NCBI RefSeq assembly: GCF_020880815.1 | Contig: NZ_JAJITD010000022.1 | Coordinates: 1-64,000, forward strand | DNA length: 64,000 bases | Direction: 5' to 3' | Source: Paraburkholderia sejongensis | GTDB lineage: Bacteria; Pseudomonadota; Gammaproteobacteria; Burkholderiales; Burkholderiaceae | Part shown: in pieces, positions 33,261 through 42,894 of the stretch | Position numbering within the stretch: the stretch's first letter is position 1 | Layout: each line of letters begins with the position of its first letter | Translations under genes and position numbers: made by a program | Notes under the pieces: model-generated | The model's input: only the letters and a program-made list of their open reading frames with translations | Told to the model about the DNA's origin: nothing | Databases searched by the model: none

Positions 33261-33320
33261 GGGGGAACTCCGTTATGGGTGCAGTGAGTGCGATGTGAGC
33301 GCAGTGGCCGTTCAGTTTTT

Positions 33321-34292
33321 TCAGACCTTCCAGACTTCGCCGAACACCCGGACCCAGTTCTCGCCCATGATCTTGCGGATGCGTGTCTCGCTCCAGCCGG
33401 CGCGTTCCATCGCGGCGGTCAGGTTCGGAAACTCGCCGATCGTGCGAATGCCTTCCGGATTGACGACCTTGCCGAAGTTGGTCAACTGGCGATAGCGGCC
33501 CTTGTCGTGCGTGATCCAGTCGAAGAACTCGGTGCTGTAGCCCTGCGTGAAGTCGGTGCCGATGCCGACCTGGTCTTCGCCGATCAGGTTCACCACGTAG
33601 TCGATCGCTTCCAGATAGTCGTCGACGGTCGCGTCCGGGCCGCGCTTGAGGAACGGCGCGAACATCGTCACGCCGACGAAGCCGCCGGCGTCGGCGATTT
33701 CCTTCAGTTGCTCGTCGCTCTTGTTGCGCGGATGTTCCTTGAGCCCGGACGGGCAGCAATGCGAATAGCAGACCGGCTTTTTCGACGCGGCGATGGCCTC
33801 GGACGAAGTCTTGCCGCCCACATGCGACAGGTCGACCATGATGCCGACCCGGTTCATTTCCTCGATCACCTCGCGGCCGTAACCGGACAGGCCGCCGTCG
33901 CGCTCGTAGCAGCCGGTGCCGACGAGGTTCTGCGTGTTGTAGCAAAGCTGCACGACGTTCACGCCGAGATCCTTGAACGCTTCGATATAGCCGAGGTTGT
34001 CCTCGAACGCATGGGCGTTCTGGAAACCGAAAATGATCCCGGTTTTGTTCTCTTTCTTCGCGCGCAGGATGTCGTCGGTCGTGCGCACCAGCGTCAGGAT
34101 CTCGCTGTACTGGCGGATCTGCTGCTTCATTTCGGCGATGTTGTCGACGGTCTTCTGGAAGCTCTCCCATACCGAGACCGTGCAGTTCACCGCGGTCACG
34201 CCGCCTTTACGCATGTCCTCGAACACCGAGCGCTCGAACTTCGAAATGTTCAGACCATCGATGATGATGCTGTTCTCGTGCAGTTGACTCAT
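33321..34292 (-). CDS. Membrane (renal-type) dipeptidase family metallohydrolase
   Basis: 323 residues from ATG 34290-34292 (M-S-Q-L-H-E-N-S), where a GGAG is well placed. The peptidase M19 fold is indicated by GIIFGFQNAHAFEDN, MVDLSHVGGKTS, the zinc-site His residues in VCYSHCCPSGLKEHPRN, and GIGTDFTQGY. It is the first gene of the dgc operon, as in Pseudomonas where its homologue heads the same cluster. The likely role is hydrolysis of a dipeptide or related amide linked to the pathway; the true substrate is unknown. Confidence 0.9.
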   Translation of the reverse strand: MSQLHENSIIIDGLNISKFERSVFEDMRKGGVTAVNCTVSVWESFQKTVDNIAEMKQQIRQYSEILTLVRTTDDILRAKKENKTGIIFGFQNAHAFEDNLGYIEAFKDLGVNVVQLCYNTQNLVGTGCYERDGGLSGYGREVIEEMNRVGIMVDLSHVGGKTSSEAIAASKKPVCYSHCCPSGLKEHPRNKSDEQLKEIADAGGFVGVTMFAPFLKRGPDATVDDYLEAIDYVVNLIGEDQVGIGTDFTQGYSTEFFDWITHDKGRYRQLTNFGKVVNPEGIRTIGEFPNLTAAMERAGWSETRIRKIMGENWVRVFGEVWKV

Positions 34293-34719
34293 CGTTTGCT
34301 CCAACCGGATTCAGTAAATGGGAACACCGTTGCCTTGCGTCTATTCTTGACGGTGGGCGCGCGCGTCAATTTACGAATTCAGACGTGTTCTTTACCTTTT
34401 CCGCCATGCGCGTCCTTTTTCGACAAGTCGGCGGCAGACCGCCCGCCTGCTCTACCGATCCCGCCCGCCGGGTTCACAGAAAAGCCCTTTCCGACATGCC
34501 CGCAAATAGCACTGTCGCGCGCCGTTCGAGTGCGTCTCGCAGGCGCGAATGCGCGCAACCGGTGCGAGTTCCTGTGACGCTTAATTAGCTCTTGCGGGTT
34601 TTATGCGGAACGCCCAAGGGTTTAGCCTGATGGCACGGGAGTTGCCCTGATATTCAAAATCCACGTAGTCGCTGCTCCCCACGGCGACGCGATAATTCAT
34701 CTCAGGAATCACCGTTCCC
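34293..34719. promoter_or_regulatory. Divergent promoter region of the dgc operon and the GbdR-like regulator
   Basis: 427 bp between the dipeptidase (leftward) and the AraC-type regulator (rightward). Activation by a GbdR-type protein from here is expected by analogy. The interval includes AT-rich stretches near 34320-34390 and 34570-34660. I cannot define the binding site from one sequence. Confidence 0.5.
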
Positions 34720-35718
34720 ATGTCCACCGATCGCACGGCGTCGTTGTCGCATTTCGCCTTCATGCCGCTCCCCAACTTCACGATGATCGCGTTCACCAAT
34801 GCGATCGAAGTACTGCGGATGGCGAACTATCTGACGGGACAACCGCTGTACCGCTGGTCGATCGTCAGTCCGGCCGGCGGCCCGGTGGCGGCGAGCAACG
34901 GTCTGTCGGTCGATACCGGACCGGCCGAATGCGTGGGCCAGCCGGATATCGTGTTCGTGGTCGGCGGCATCGACGTGCAGCGCGCGACCACCTCCGAGCA
35001 TCTGTCCGCGCTGCGCCGCTTCGCGCGCATGGGTTGCGTGCTCGGCAGTCTGTGCACGGGCACTTATGCGCTCGCGCGCGCCGGTCTGCTGGCCGGCTAC
35101 GCATGCGCGATTCACTGGGAGAACATGAGCGCGCTGAAAGAGGAGTTTCCCGACACGCGCTTTCTGAAAGAACTGTTCGTGGTCGATCGCGATCGCGTGA
35201 CCTGTACCGGCGGTGTCGCGCCGCTCGACATGATGCTGAACCTGATCGCGCCGCGTGTGGGCACCGCGCGGGTCACCCAGATCGCCGAGCAGTTCATCGT
35301 CGAACACGTGCGCGACACCAGCGCGCAACAGAAGATGCCGCTGGTCGCGCGGCTCGGCTCGGCCAACAAGTCGCTGTTCGAAGTGATCTCGCTGATGGAG
35401 AACAACATCGAGGAGCCGCTGTCGCGCGAAGAACTCGCGCGGCTGGCCGGCATGTCGCAGCGGCAATTGCAGCGGCTGTTCCGCGAGCATCTGGGAATGA
35501 CGCCGACCCACTACTATCTGACGCTGCGCCTGCGCCGCGCGCGCGAGCTGCTGTTGCAGACCGATATGTCGATCATGCACATCACGATGGCCTGCGGTTT
35601 CCAGTCGGCCTGCCACTTCTCGAAGAGCTATCGCGATGCGTTCGGCACCGCGCCGACGCGCGAGCGGCGCAATCAGGCGCCGTCGTTGGGGAGCGCGCCG
35701 CCGGTGCTGGCGGCGTGA
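34720..35718 (+). CDS. GbdR-like AraC-family activator with DJ-1/PfpI domain
   Basis: 332 residues. The N-terminal DJ-1/PfpI (GATase1-like) domain (1-~195) starts FAFMPLPNFTMIAFTNAIEV and has the nucleophile-elbow-like LGSLCTGTYALARAG. The C-terminal AraC DNA-binding domain (~215-320) has NIEEPLSREELARLAGMSQR and ITMACGFQSACHFSKSYR. GbdR-type proteins of this architecture sense glycine betaine or dimethylglycine and switch on gbc, dgc and sox genes. It is divergent from the dgc operon, the best candidate in the window for that role. A close paralogue lies at 49327-50337. Confidence 0.9.
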   Translation: MSTDRTASLSHFAFMPLPNFTMIAFTNAIEVLRMANYLTGQPLYRWSIVSPAGGPVAASNGLSVDTGPAECVGQPDIVFVVGGIDVQRATTSEHLSALRRFARMGCVLGSLCTGTYALARAGLLAGYACAIHWENMSALKEEFPDTRFLKELFVVDRDRVTCTGGVAPLDMMLNLIAPRVGTARVTQIAEQFIVEHVRDTSAQQKMPLVARLGSANKSLFEVISLMENNIEEPLSREELARLAGMSQRQLQRLFREHLGMTPTHYYLTLRLRRARELLLQTDMSIMHITMACGFQSACHFSKSYRDAFGTAPTRERRNQAPSLGSAPPVLAA

Positions 35719-35726
35719 CAAACGCA

Positions 35727-35783
35727 CGCCCGTTGGCGGGCGCGCTGCCTGAATAGCCGGGCGGCGGCCCGCCGGCCGCCGCC
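35727..35783. terminator. Two consecutive hairpins between convergent genes
   Basis: CGCCCG-TTGG-CGGGCG (35727-35742) and GGCGGCGGCC-CGCC-GGCCGCCGCC (35760-35783) fill the 79-bp gap between the GbdR-like gene and fdhA. No T-tracts; probably a bidirectional terminator region. Confidence 0.6.
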
Positions 35784-35797
35784 GCGCTACCCGTGAC

Positions 35798-37000
35798 TCA
35801 CGCGGCCTTCTTCAACAACCCGTGCGGGTCCAGCACAAACTTCTTCGGCGCGCCGCCATCGAATTGCCGGTAGCCTTCCGGCGCGTCGTCGAGCGACACC
35901 ACCGTCACGTTGACGATGTCGGCGATCGGCAGCCGGTCCCACAAGATCGCCTGCATCAGGTCGCGGTTGTATTTCATCACCGGCGTCTGCCCGGTATGGA
36001 ACGAGTGCGACTTCGCCCAGCCGAGCCCGAAGCGCAGGCTCAGACTGCCGCGCCGCGCGGCGGCGTCGGCCGAACCCGGATCGTCGGTTACGTATAGGCC
36101 CGGAATGCCGATCGCCCCGGCCGCGCGCGTGATCTCCATCAGCGAATTGAGCACGGTGGCGGGCGCCTCTTCGTGCGAGCCGCTGCTGCCGTGACCGTGC
36201 GCTTCGAAGCCGACGCAGTCCACCGCGCAATCCACCTCGGGCTTGCGCAGGATCTGTTCGATCTGCTCGCCGAGCGTCGCGTCTTTGGCCAGGTTGATGG
36301 TCTGAAAGCCCATCTCGCGCGCGTGCGCGAGGCGCGCCTCGTTCATGTCGCCGACGATCGTGCAGGCCGCGCCGAGCAGCCGCGCCGATGCCGCGGCCGC
36401 CATCCCGACCGGTCCCGCGCCGGCGATATAGACGGTCGCGCCCGGCTTCACGCCGGCCATCACCGCGCCGTGATAACCGGTCGGCAGGATGTCAGACAGG
36501 CAGGTCAGATCGCGAATCTTCGCCATCGCTTGCGCGCGGTCGGGGAATTTCAGCAGGTTGAAGTCCGCGTACGGGACCATCACGTATTCGGCCTGGCCGC
36601 CGATCCAGCCGCCCATATCGACATAACCGTACGCGCCGCCGGCGCGCGCCGGGTTCACATTCAGACACACTCCTGTGTGCTGCGATTTGCAGGTCGGGCA
36701 GCGTCCGCACGCGACATTGAACGGCACCGACACCAGATCGCCGATCTGCAAAGTTTCCACGTCGCGGCCGATTTCGATCACTTCTCCGGTGATCTCGTGA
36801 CCGAGTACGAGGCCGACTTCGGCGGTCGTGCGGCCGCGCACCATATGCTGATCCGAGCCGCAGATATTGGTGCTCACCACTTTCAGGATCACGCCGTGGC
36901 CGATCGCCCGGCCGCGCGGATCGACCATCTTCGGATAGTCGATCGACTGCACTTGCACCTTGCCCTGCCCCAGATACACGACGCCGCGATTGCTGCTCAT
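35798..37000 (-). CDS. fdhA: Glutathione-independent formaldehyde dehydrogenase
   Basis: Zinc-dependent, NAD-linked medium-chain dehydrogenase that oxidises formaldehyde to formate. 400 residues from ATG 36998-37000 (M-S-S-N-R-G-V-V-Y-L). The catalytic zinc region is STNICGSDQHMVRGR with LVLGHEITGEVIE. The structural zinc loop is CGRCPTCKSQHTGVC. The Rossmann motif is YIAGAGPVGMAAA. Formaldehyde is released at each of the three oxidative demethylations of glycine betaine, and fdhA homologues belong to that regulon in pseudomonads. It sits alone, convergent with the GbdR-like gene and divergent from ampC. Confidence 0.95.
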   Translation of the reverse strand: MSSNRGVVYLGQGKVQVQSIDYPKMVDPRGRAIGHGVILKVVSTNICGSDQHMVRGRTTAEVGLVLGHEITGEVIEIGRDVETLQIGDLVSVPFNVACGRCPTCKSQHTGVCLNVNPARAGGAYGYVDMGGWIGGQAEYVMVPYADFNLLKFPDRAQAMAKIRDLTCLSDILPTGYHGAVMAGVKPGATVYIAGAGPVGMAAAASARLLGAACTIVGDMNEARLAHAREMGFQTINLAKDATLGEQIEQILRKPEVDCAVDCVGFEAHGHGSSGSHEEAPATVLNSLMEITRAAGAIGIPGLYVTDDPGSADAAARRGSLSLRFGLGWAKSHSFHTGQTPVMKYNRDLMQAILWDRLPIADIVNVTVVSLDDAPEGYRQFDGGAPKKFVLDPHGLLKKAA

Positions 37001-37247
37001 TGTCTCGTCTCCATGTGCGTGAGCGGCGCGCCCGCGAAGTGCGCGGCGACGCCGTTCAACGAGCGTAGTGCCGGTCAGCGCGAACGCCTGTGCCGAACCC
37101 GACACGAGTTTGGCCGAAGCCGACATAACTTTTTCTTTACCCCCGCGCAACTAATCCTCGTTTGTCGGCGGCTCGCAAAAGCGCGATAGTTCGCGCCTGC
37201 ATTCGACACCCGCTTTCCGTTCAACTTACCTGGAGGACCCGTTGCCG

Positions 37248-38429
37248 ATGAAGCACCACGCGCTCAACCTGATCAGGACCGCTAGCTGCGCGGCGTTTGC
37301 GTTCTGCATGATGGCGCCCGCGAGCCATGCGGCCGACGCCGCCGCGCGCCAGCTCAAACCCACGGTCGATGCGGCGATCCAGCCGCTGATGGAGAAATAC
37401 CGGATCGCCGGAATGGCGGTCGGCGTGATCGATGACGGCAAGCCGTACGTGTACAACTACGGGGTCGCGTCGACGCAGACCGGCAAGCCGGTAACCGACG
37501 CGACGCTGTTCGAGATCGGTTCGATCAGCAAGACTTTCACCGCGACGCTCGCGTCGTATGCGCAACTGAACGGCAAGCTGTCGCTGACGGACGACACCGA
37601 GCGTTATCTGCCGACGCTGCGCGGCACGCCGTTCGGCAAGGTCAGTCTGCTCAATCTCGGCACGCATACGCCGGGCGGTCTGCCGCTGCAGGTGCCCGAC
37701 GAGATTCACAACAACGCGCAATTGCTCGAGTACTTCCGCGCGTGGCAACCCGCGCATCCGCCCGGCACGTTCCGTACTTATTCGAATCCGGGGATCGGCA
37801 CGCTCGGGCTGATTACCGCGAAGAGCATGAATCAGGACTTCTCCGCGCTGATGGAGCAACGGGTATTTCCGGCGCTCGGGATGAAGAACACCTTTATGCA
37901 TGTGCCGGCCGCGAAAATGCCGGACTATGCACAGGGCTATGCGGAGGACGACAAGCCGATCCGCATGAGCGGCGGCATGCTGTCCGCCGAAGCGTACGGC
38001 ATCCGCACCAACGCGGCCGACCTGCTGCGCTTCGTGCAGGCGAACATGAACCTGCTCCCGCTCGACGACAGCTGGCAGCGGGCGATCACCGCGACGCACA
38101 CCGGCTACTTTCAGGCGAGCGTGTTCACGCAGGATCTGATCTGGGAACAGTATCCGTATCCGGTCGCGCTGAGCACGCTGGAAACCGGTAATAAGCTGGC
38201 GTTGATTCTGAACGGCACGCCGGCGACCGCGATCGAACCACCGTTGCCGCCGCAGCAAAATGTGTGGATCAACAAGACCGGTTCGACGAATGGCTTCGGC
38301 GCGTATGTCGCGTTCGTGCCGCAACAGCGGATCGGCATCGTGATGCTGGCGAACCGCAATATTCCGAATGAAGCACGGGTCGCGGCCGCGCACCGGATTC
38401 TGACGGCGCTGGCCGGGGAGTCGAAATAA
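37248..38429 (+). CDS. ampC: Class C beta-lactamase
   Basis: Periplasmic serine beta-lactamase, 393 residues from ATG 37248 (a TTG at 37242 nearer the GGAGG is an alternative). The signal peptide ends near ASHA-AD (residue 29). The active-site motifs are all present: S92-I-S-K95 (SxxK), Y178-S-N, and K343-T-G. Length agrees with AmpC enzymes. No ampR-type LysR gene is adjacent, so control may be from elsewhere or constitutive. It interrupts the glycine-betaine block, separating fdhA from the sox operon. Confidence 0.95.
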   Translation: MKHHALNLIRTASCAAFAFCMMAPASHAADAAARQLKPTVDAAIQPLMEKYRIAGMAVGVIDDGKPYVYNYGVASTQTGKPVTDATLFEIGSISKTFTATLASYAQLNGKLSLTDDTERYLPTLRGTPFGKVSLLNLGTHTPGGLPLQVPDEIHNNAQLLEYFRAWQPAHPPGTFRTYSNPGIGTLGLITAKSMNQDFSALMEQRVFPALGMKNTFMHVPAAKMPDYAQGYAEDDKPIRMSGGMLSAEAYGIRTNAADLLRFVQANMNLLPLDDSWQRAITATHTGYFQASVFTQDLIWEQYPYPVALSTLETGNKLALILNGTPATAIEPPLPPQQNVWINKTGSTNGFGAYVAFVPQQRIGIVMLANRNIPNEARVAAAHRILTALAGESK

Positions 38430-38479
38430 CGCGCGAAATAACGCGTAAAACACAGCGCGATGTTAAAGCTGCAACGCCT

Positions 38480-38743
38480 CTACGTGCGCAGCCTCGCCCG
38501 CGCCGCGCCGGCAATCCGCGCGAGCGCGTCGGTGCTCAGCCGCGCGGCGATCTTTTCGACGTAAGCATGATGGCGCGCTTCGAGCGGCGCGCCGAGTCGT
38601 TTTGCCAGCAGGTAGCGAATCAGCGCGATGCGCCGGTGCCGCAATGCGATGCTTTGATCGAGCAGCGCGAGCGCGGCGCCGGCGTCGTGCTGATCGCACG
38701 CGAGCGCGGTCAGCCGCGCGGTCGTAACCCGGGTCGAATTCAT
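38480..38743 (-). CDS. Small hypothetical helical protein downstream of soxG, 87 aa
   Basis: ATG at 38741-38743 gives M-N-S-T-R-V-T-T-A-R-L-T-A-L-A-C, a short Arg/Ala/Leu-rich helical protein (LDQSIALRHRRIALIRYLLA near the middle). It has no signal peptide or motif I know. It lies 141 bp after soxG on the same strand and may be the last gene of the sox transcript. Base composition and frame are consistent with coding, but a weak ribosome site leaves some doubt. Confidence 0.5.
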   Translation of the reverse strand: MNSTRVTTARLTALACDQHDAGAALALLDQSIALRHRRIALIRYLLAKRLGAPLEARHHAYVEKIAARLSTDALARIAGAARARLRT

Positions 38744-38884
38744 GGTGGGCGTAATCAAGCGGACGACTCGCGGCAAACGGCGCGCGATGCGCTACGCGCC
38801 GCCCACCGCTTTGCCGGGCATTTGCCATGCATTCGTCGCGCATTTTCCGCGCATTCATCGCGCAGTTGCCTTCAACGGCGACGC

Positions 38885-39541
38885 TCAGCCCTTCAGCGGC
38901 TCGGCCGCATCGAGCATGATCTTCACGAAGTAATCCGCGAAGCTGCGCCGCACGACGATCTCGAAGCTGTCCGCGCCGGTCGGCAGCAACGTGATCGATG
39001 CCTTGAAATAGTGGCTCTGCGCGCACTGCCCGACGCCGAACAGCTTCGGATGCAGGTCGAGCGGACAGCCGCGCGCGAGTACGTCGCGAGTGCGCGTGCC
39101 GCTGATTTCGAGCACCGTATAGCCGCTGCCGATATCGACCGCCGACGCGAACAGGCCGGCGAACGCCGCGCGCAGTTTCGCTTCGAGCGGCGCGGCGCGG
39201 GTCGCGTCGTGCGCGGCCGCCGAGCCGATCAGCCACTCGTCCGGGCCGAGCCACACGATCCGGTAGCCGTTGCCGCTCGCAACCGTATTGGCTTTTTCCG
39301 GCGGCTTGCAGCCGATCACCTGTTCGACCGCGTGCATGAACGCCACGTCGCGGGTATCGCCGCGCACGTTCACGAGTTCGAGAAACGGCCGCTCATCGAG
39401 CCGGAACGCGGCGGTCGCCGTAGCCTGATGCTGCTTGAGCAGCGCATCCACGCCGACCAGCGGCGACTCCTGCCACACGCCGGTTTGCCGTCCGACCGCG
39501 CGATCGACGATCGACACCGTGCTGCTAGCTTCATTCCACAT
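38885..39541 (-). CDS. soxG: Sarcosine oxidase gamma subunit
   Basis: 218 residues from ATG 39539-39541 (M-W-N-E-A-S-S-T-V), overlapping the soxA stop by 11 bp. It shows the gamma-subunit fold related to GcvT: WLGPDEWLIGS near residue 105 and DIGSGYTVLEISGTRTRDVL. In the heterotetrameric enzyme SoxG helps form the folate-binding half with SoxA. Last of the four sox genes in the order B-D-A-G, the usual order. Confidence 0.92.
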   Translation of the reverse strand: MWNEASSTVSIVDRAVGRQTGVWQESPLVGVDALLKQHQATATAAFRLDERPFLELVNVRGDTRDVAFMHAVEQVIGCKPPEKANTVASGNGYRIVWLGPDEWLIGSAAAHDATRAAPLEAKLRAAFAGLFASAVDIGSGYTVLEISGTRTRDVLARGCPLDLHPKLFGVGQCAQSHYFKASITLLPTGADSFEIVVRRSFADYFVKIMLDAAEPLKG

Positions 39542-42533
39542 GTTGACGTGCTCCTTCGCTGTCGTAGAACACCGGGCTGGTGATCTTCGCGCTGATCTGT
39601 TTGCCGCCCGCGAGGGCAATCGTGACCGTATCGCCGATCCTGTCGAGACCGCCCTTGACGACCGCCATCGCAATCGAGCGCTTCAGGATCGGGCTGAAGT
39701 AGCTCGATGTCACGTGCCCGAGCATCGGCGCGGTGTCGCCCTGGAACGGCCCGGCGACGATCTGCGCGCCTTCCGGCAGCACCAGCGACGCCTCCTCGGT
39801 CAATAGCCCGACCAGCTGCTTGCGCCCCGCCTTGGCGGTGTCCGAACGGCTCAGCGAACGCTTGCCGAGAAAGTCTTTCGACTTCGCGACCAGCCCGCCC
39901 ATGCCGATATCGTGCGGCGTCATCGAGCCGTCGGTATCCTGGCCGACGATGATGTAGCCCTTCTCCGCGCGCAGCACGTGCATCGTTTCGGTGCCGTACG
40001 GCGTGATGTCGAACTCGGCGCCCGCTGCCATCAACGCTTCCCACACCGCGCGCCCGACGTTGGCCGGCACGTTCACTTCATACGCGAGTTCGCCCGAGAA
40101 GCTGATGCGCATCACGCGCGCCGCCACGCCGGCCACCGTGCCTTCGCGATAGGTCATGAACGGGAACGCCGCGTTCGCGAAGTCGATGTCCTCGCACACC
40201 TTCTGCAATACCTTGCGGCTGTTCGGGCCCACCACCGCGAAGGTCGCCCAATGGTCGGTGACCGACGCGAGCCGCACGCGCATATCGGGCCACTCGGTTT
40301 GCAGCCAGCGTTCGAGCCACGTCAGCACGCGCGCGGCGCCGCCGGTCGTGGTCGTCATCATGTAGTGCTGTTCGGCGAGGCGCACGGTCACGCCGTCGTC
40401 GAAGATCATGCCGTTTTCGTCGAGCATCAAACCGTAGCGGCACTTGCCCACTTCGAGCTTGGTCCACGGATTCGTATAGACCCAGTTCAGCAGCTTCGCG
40501 GCGTCGGGGCCTTGCAGATCGATCTTGCCGAGCGTCGATGCATCGAGAATGCCGACACTGGTTCGCACTGCCAGCGATTCGCGCGCGACCGCCGCATGCA
40601 TGTCCTCGCCCGCCTTCGGGTAGTACCACGGGCGCTTCCAGTTGCCGACGTCCTCGAACGCGGCGCCCTGCTGCACGTGCCATTCGTGTACCGCGGTCTT
40701 GCGCACCGGATCGAGAAACTCGCCGAGTTCGCGGCCGGCAAAAGTGCCGAACGTGACCGGCGTGTAGTTCGGCCGGAACGTCGTGGTGCCGGTTTCGGGG
40801 ATCGTCTTGCCGAGCGCCTGCGCGAGAATCGCCATCCCGTTGATGTTGCCGAGCTTGCCCTGATCGGTGCCGAAGCCCATCGCGGTATAGCGCTTCACGT
40901 GTTCGACCGATTCGAAGCCTTCGCGCGCGGCGAGGAAAATATCGGCCGCCGACACGTCGTTCTGGAAATCGACGAACTGCTTCGGTCCGCGCGCGGCCTC
41001 GTCGCGTCCGCCGACCAGCCACAGCGGCTGCATCTTCGACTCGGTCTGCGCGGCGACCTGCACCGCGTTCGGCCGCGTGACGATATAGCCGGCCGCGCGC
41101 GCCGCTTCGACGCCGGCGTCGAGCGCGAAGCGCAGCGCGCTGGCCAGCGCGAAGTCGCCCGCGCATGCGCCGACGCTGGTTTCCGCCTGCATCGCCTTGC
41201 CCGGCACGAAGCAGGCCTTCTCGTCATGCCAGTGCGCCTTGCCGCCCGACTGCGCGAACAGATGCAGCACCGGGCTCCAGCCGCCCGACATCGCCAGCAG
41301 ATCGCACGACAGTTGGCCCCGGCTCGCGCCGATCTGACCGTTCGCGTACGCGGCGAGATCCACCGACGCGACCTGCAGCTTGCCGTGCGCGGCGGTGACC
41401 ACCGTGCCGGCCAGCACCTTCACGCCGTGACGGCGCGCGAGCGTCGGCAGCGTGCCCTTCGATTCGCCGGCGCGCGGATCGACCACGGTCACCTGCGCGC
41501 CGGCCGCTTTCAGATCGAGCGCGCATTGATAGCCGTCGTCGTTATTGGTGAACACGACCGCGTTGCGGCCCGGCAGCACCGCATAGCGATGCAGATAGGT
41601 CGACACCGCCGACGCGAGCATCACGCCCGGCAGATCGTTATTGCCGAACACGATCGGGCGCTCGTGCGCGCCGGTCGCGAGAATCACCCGCTTCGCGCGG
41701 ATCTTCCACAGCAGCTCGCGGGTGCCGTGGCGTTGCGAAACCGGCAGATGATCGGTCAGGCGCTGCGTGACCGTGACGAGGTTGTGATCCTGATAGCCGA
41801 ACGCGGTGCTGCGGCTCAGGATCCGCACGTCGGGCATTTGCCGCAATTCGTCCTCGATTTTCTGCACCCATTGCAGCGCCGGCTTGCCGTCGATCGTCGC
41901 CGGACACGACAGCAGCGAGCCGCCGAGTTCGGGCTGATCGTCGACCAAGGTCACGCGCGCGCCGGATAGCGCCGCCGCGTGCGCGGCCGCGAGGCCGCTC
42001 GAGCCGCCGCCGACCACCAGCACGTCGCAATGCGCAAAGCACTTGTCGTAGCGGTTCGCGTCGCGCTGGGTCGGCGCGGTGCCGAGACCGGCCGCGTCGC
42101 GAATCACTTCTTCGTACTTCGGCCAGAATTTGCGCGGCCACATGAAGGTCTTGTAGTAGAAGCCCGCCGGAATGAAGCGCGCGAACTTCTGGTTGATCGC
42201 CATGCGGTCTTTCTCGATGCTCGGCTTCGCGTTCACGCTGGTCGCAACGAGCCCCTGATACAGCTCCACTTCGGTCGCGCGCGCATTCGGCACCGTGTAT
42301 GCGCCGGTTTCGAGCTGCACGACCGCGTTCGGCTCCTCGACGCCGGCGGTGATGATGCCGCGCGGCCGGTGATACTTCCAGCTGCGCGCGACGAAGCGCA
42401 GCCCGTTCGCGAGCAGCGCGGACGCCAGCGTGTCGCCCTGGTAGCCCTGATAGGCGACGCCGTTGAACGTGAAGCTCAGAGCGATCGCGCGATTGATGCG
42501 CCCGCCGCTGGGGAGTCGGTCTTTCTGGCTCAT
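39531..42533 (-). CDS. soxA: Sarcosine oxidase alpha subunit
   Basis: 1000 residues, the normal length. The N-terminal part has a 2Fe-2S-ferredoxin-like fold and a Rossmann domain (CDVLVVGGGSSGLAAAHAAA, ~170) that binds NAD. The C-terminal ~400 residues form the GcvT-like aminomethyltransferase domain (DASTLGKIDLQGPDA, ISFSGELAYEVNVPANVGRA) binding tetrahydrofolate, which captures the methyl carbon as methylene-THF. The start overlaps the soxD stop by four bases (ATGA) and the end overlaps soxG. With B, D and G it converts sarcosine to glycine. Confidence 0.96.
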   Translation of the reverse strand: MSQKDRLPSGGRINRAIALSFTFNGVAYQGYQGDTLASALLANGLRFVARSWKYHRPRGIITAGVEEPNAVVQLETGAYTVPNARATEVELYQGLVATSVNAKPSIEKDRMAINQKFARFIPAGFYYKTFMWPRKFWPKYEEVIRDAAGLGTAPTQRDANRYDKCFAHCDVLVVGGGSSGLAAAHAAALSGARVTLVDDQPELGGSLLSCPATIDGKPALQWVQKIEDELRQMPDVRILSRSTAFGYQDHNLVTVTQRLTDHLPVSQRHGTRELLWKIRAKRVILATGAHERPIVFGNNDLPGVMLASAVSTYLHRYAVLPGRNAVVFTNNDDGYQCALDLKAAGAQVTVVDPRAGESKGTLPTLARRHGVKVLAGTVVTAAHGKLQVASVDLAAYANGQIGASRGQLSCDLLAMSGGWSPVLHLFAQSGGKAHWHDEKACFVPGKAMQAETSVGACAGDFALASALRFALDAGVEAARAAGYIVTRPNAVQVAAQTESKMQPLWLVGGRDEAARGPKQFVDFQNDVSAADIFLAAREGFESVEHVKRYTAMGFGTDQGKLGNINGMAILAQALGKTIPETGTTTFRPNYTPVTFGTFAGRELGEFLDPVRKTAVHEWHVQQGAAFEDVGNWKRPWYYPKAGEDMHAAVARESLAVRTSVGILDASTLGKIDLQGPDAAKLLNWVYTNPWTKLEVGKCRYGLMLDENGMIFDDGVTVRLAEQHYMMTTTTGGAARVLTWLERWLQTEWPDMRVRLASVTDHWATFAVVGPNSRKVLQKVCEDIDFANAAFPFMTYREGTVAGVAARVMRISFSGELAYEVNVPANVGRAVWEALMAAGAEFDITPYGTETMHVLRAEKGYIIVGQDTDGSMTPHDIGMGGLVAKSKDFLGKRSLSRSDTAKAGRKQLVGLLTEEASLVLPEGAQIVAGPFQGDTAPMLGHVTSSYFSPILKRSIAMAVVKGGLDRIGDTVTIALAGGKQISAKITSPVFYDSEGARQHVE

Positions 42534-42862
42534 GATGCTTTGCCCTCTTGTGACTGGCCTGTCTGTGCCTGATTAACCGTCGGTGCGTCCTGCGCGAGCA
42601 GCGGCCGCTCGAACGTGTCGTAGCCCTGGAACGCGTAGCTGACCGTGTCGCGCTGCGCGATGAACCAGCGGCGGCAGCCCTGGGTGTGCAGCCATTGCTC
42701 GCGATGCACGCCGCGCGGGTTCTTGCGCATGAACAGGTAGTCGCCCCATTCCTTGTCGCTCAGTGTTTCGGTATTGAGCGGCCGGGCGATATCGGCTTCG
42801 CCGCCGCAGGTGAATTCGCTTTCGGCGCGCGGACCGCACCACGGGCATTCGATCAGCAGCAT
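42530..42862 (-). CDS. soxD: Sarcosine oxidase delta subunit
   Basis: 110 residues from ATG 42860-42862 (M-L-L-I-E-C-P-W-C-G). The zinc-binding residues are visible: Cys6 and Cys9 in ECPWCG and, further on, HTQGCRRWF with His and Cys. It lies between soxB and soxA, overlapping soxA by four bases. It stabilises the heterotetramer in the cytoplasm. Confidence 0.93.
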   Translation of the reverse strand: MLLIECPWCGPRAESEFTCGGEADIARPLNTETLSDKEWGDYLFMRKNPRGVHREQWLHTQGCRRWFIAQRDTVSYAFQGYDTFERPLLAQDAPTVNQAQTGQSQEGKAS

Positions 42863-42894
42863 CTGTGTTCTCCTCTTCGTTGCATCGGGCGGCG

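Noticed and set aside
32647..34170. Apparent 5' extension of dgcA covering the DUF5943 and dipeptidase genes
   Set aside because: The same strand holds two clear genes in other frames here; the real dgcA start is the ATG at 32644-32646.
34581..34799. 72-codon minus-strand frame overlapping the start of the GbdR-like gene
   Set aside because: No ribosome site, and it overlaps a well-supported coding start and promoter region. A protein role seems unlikely.
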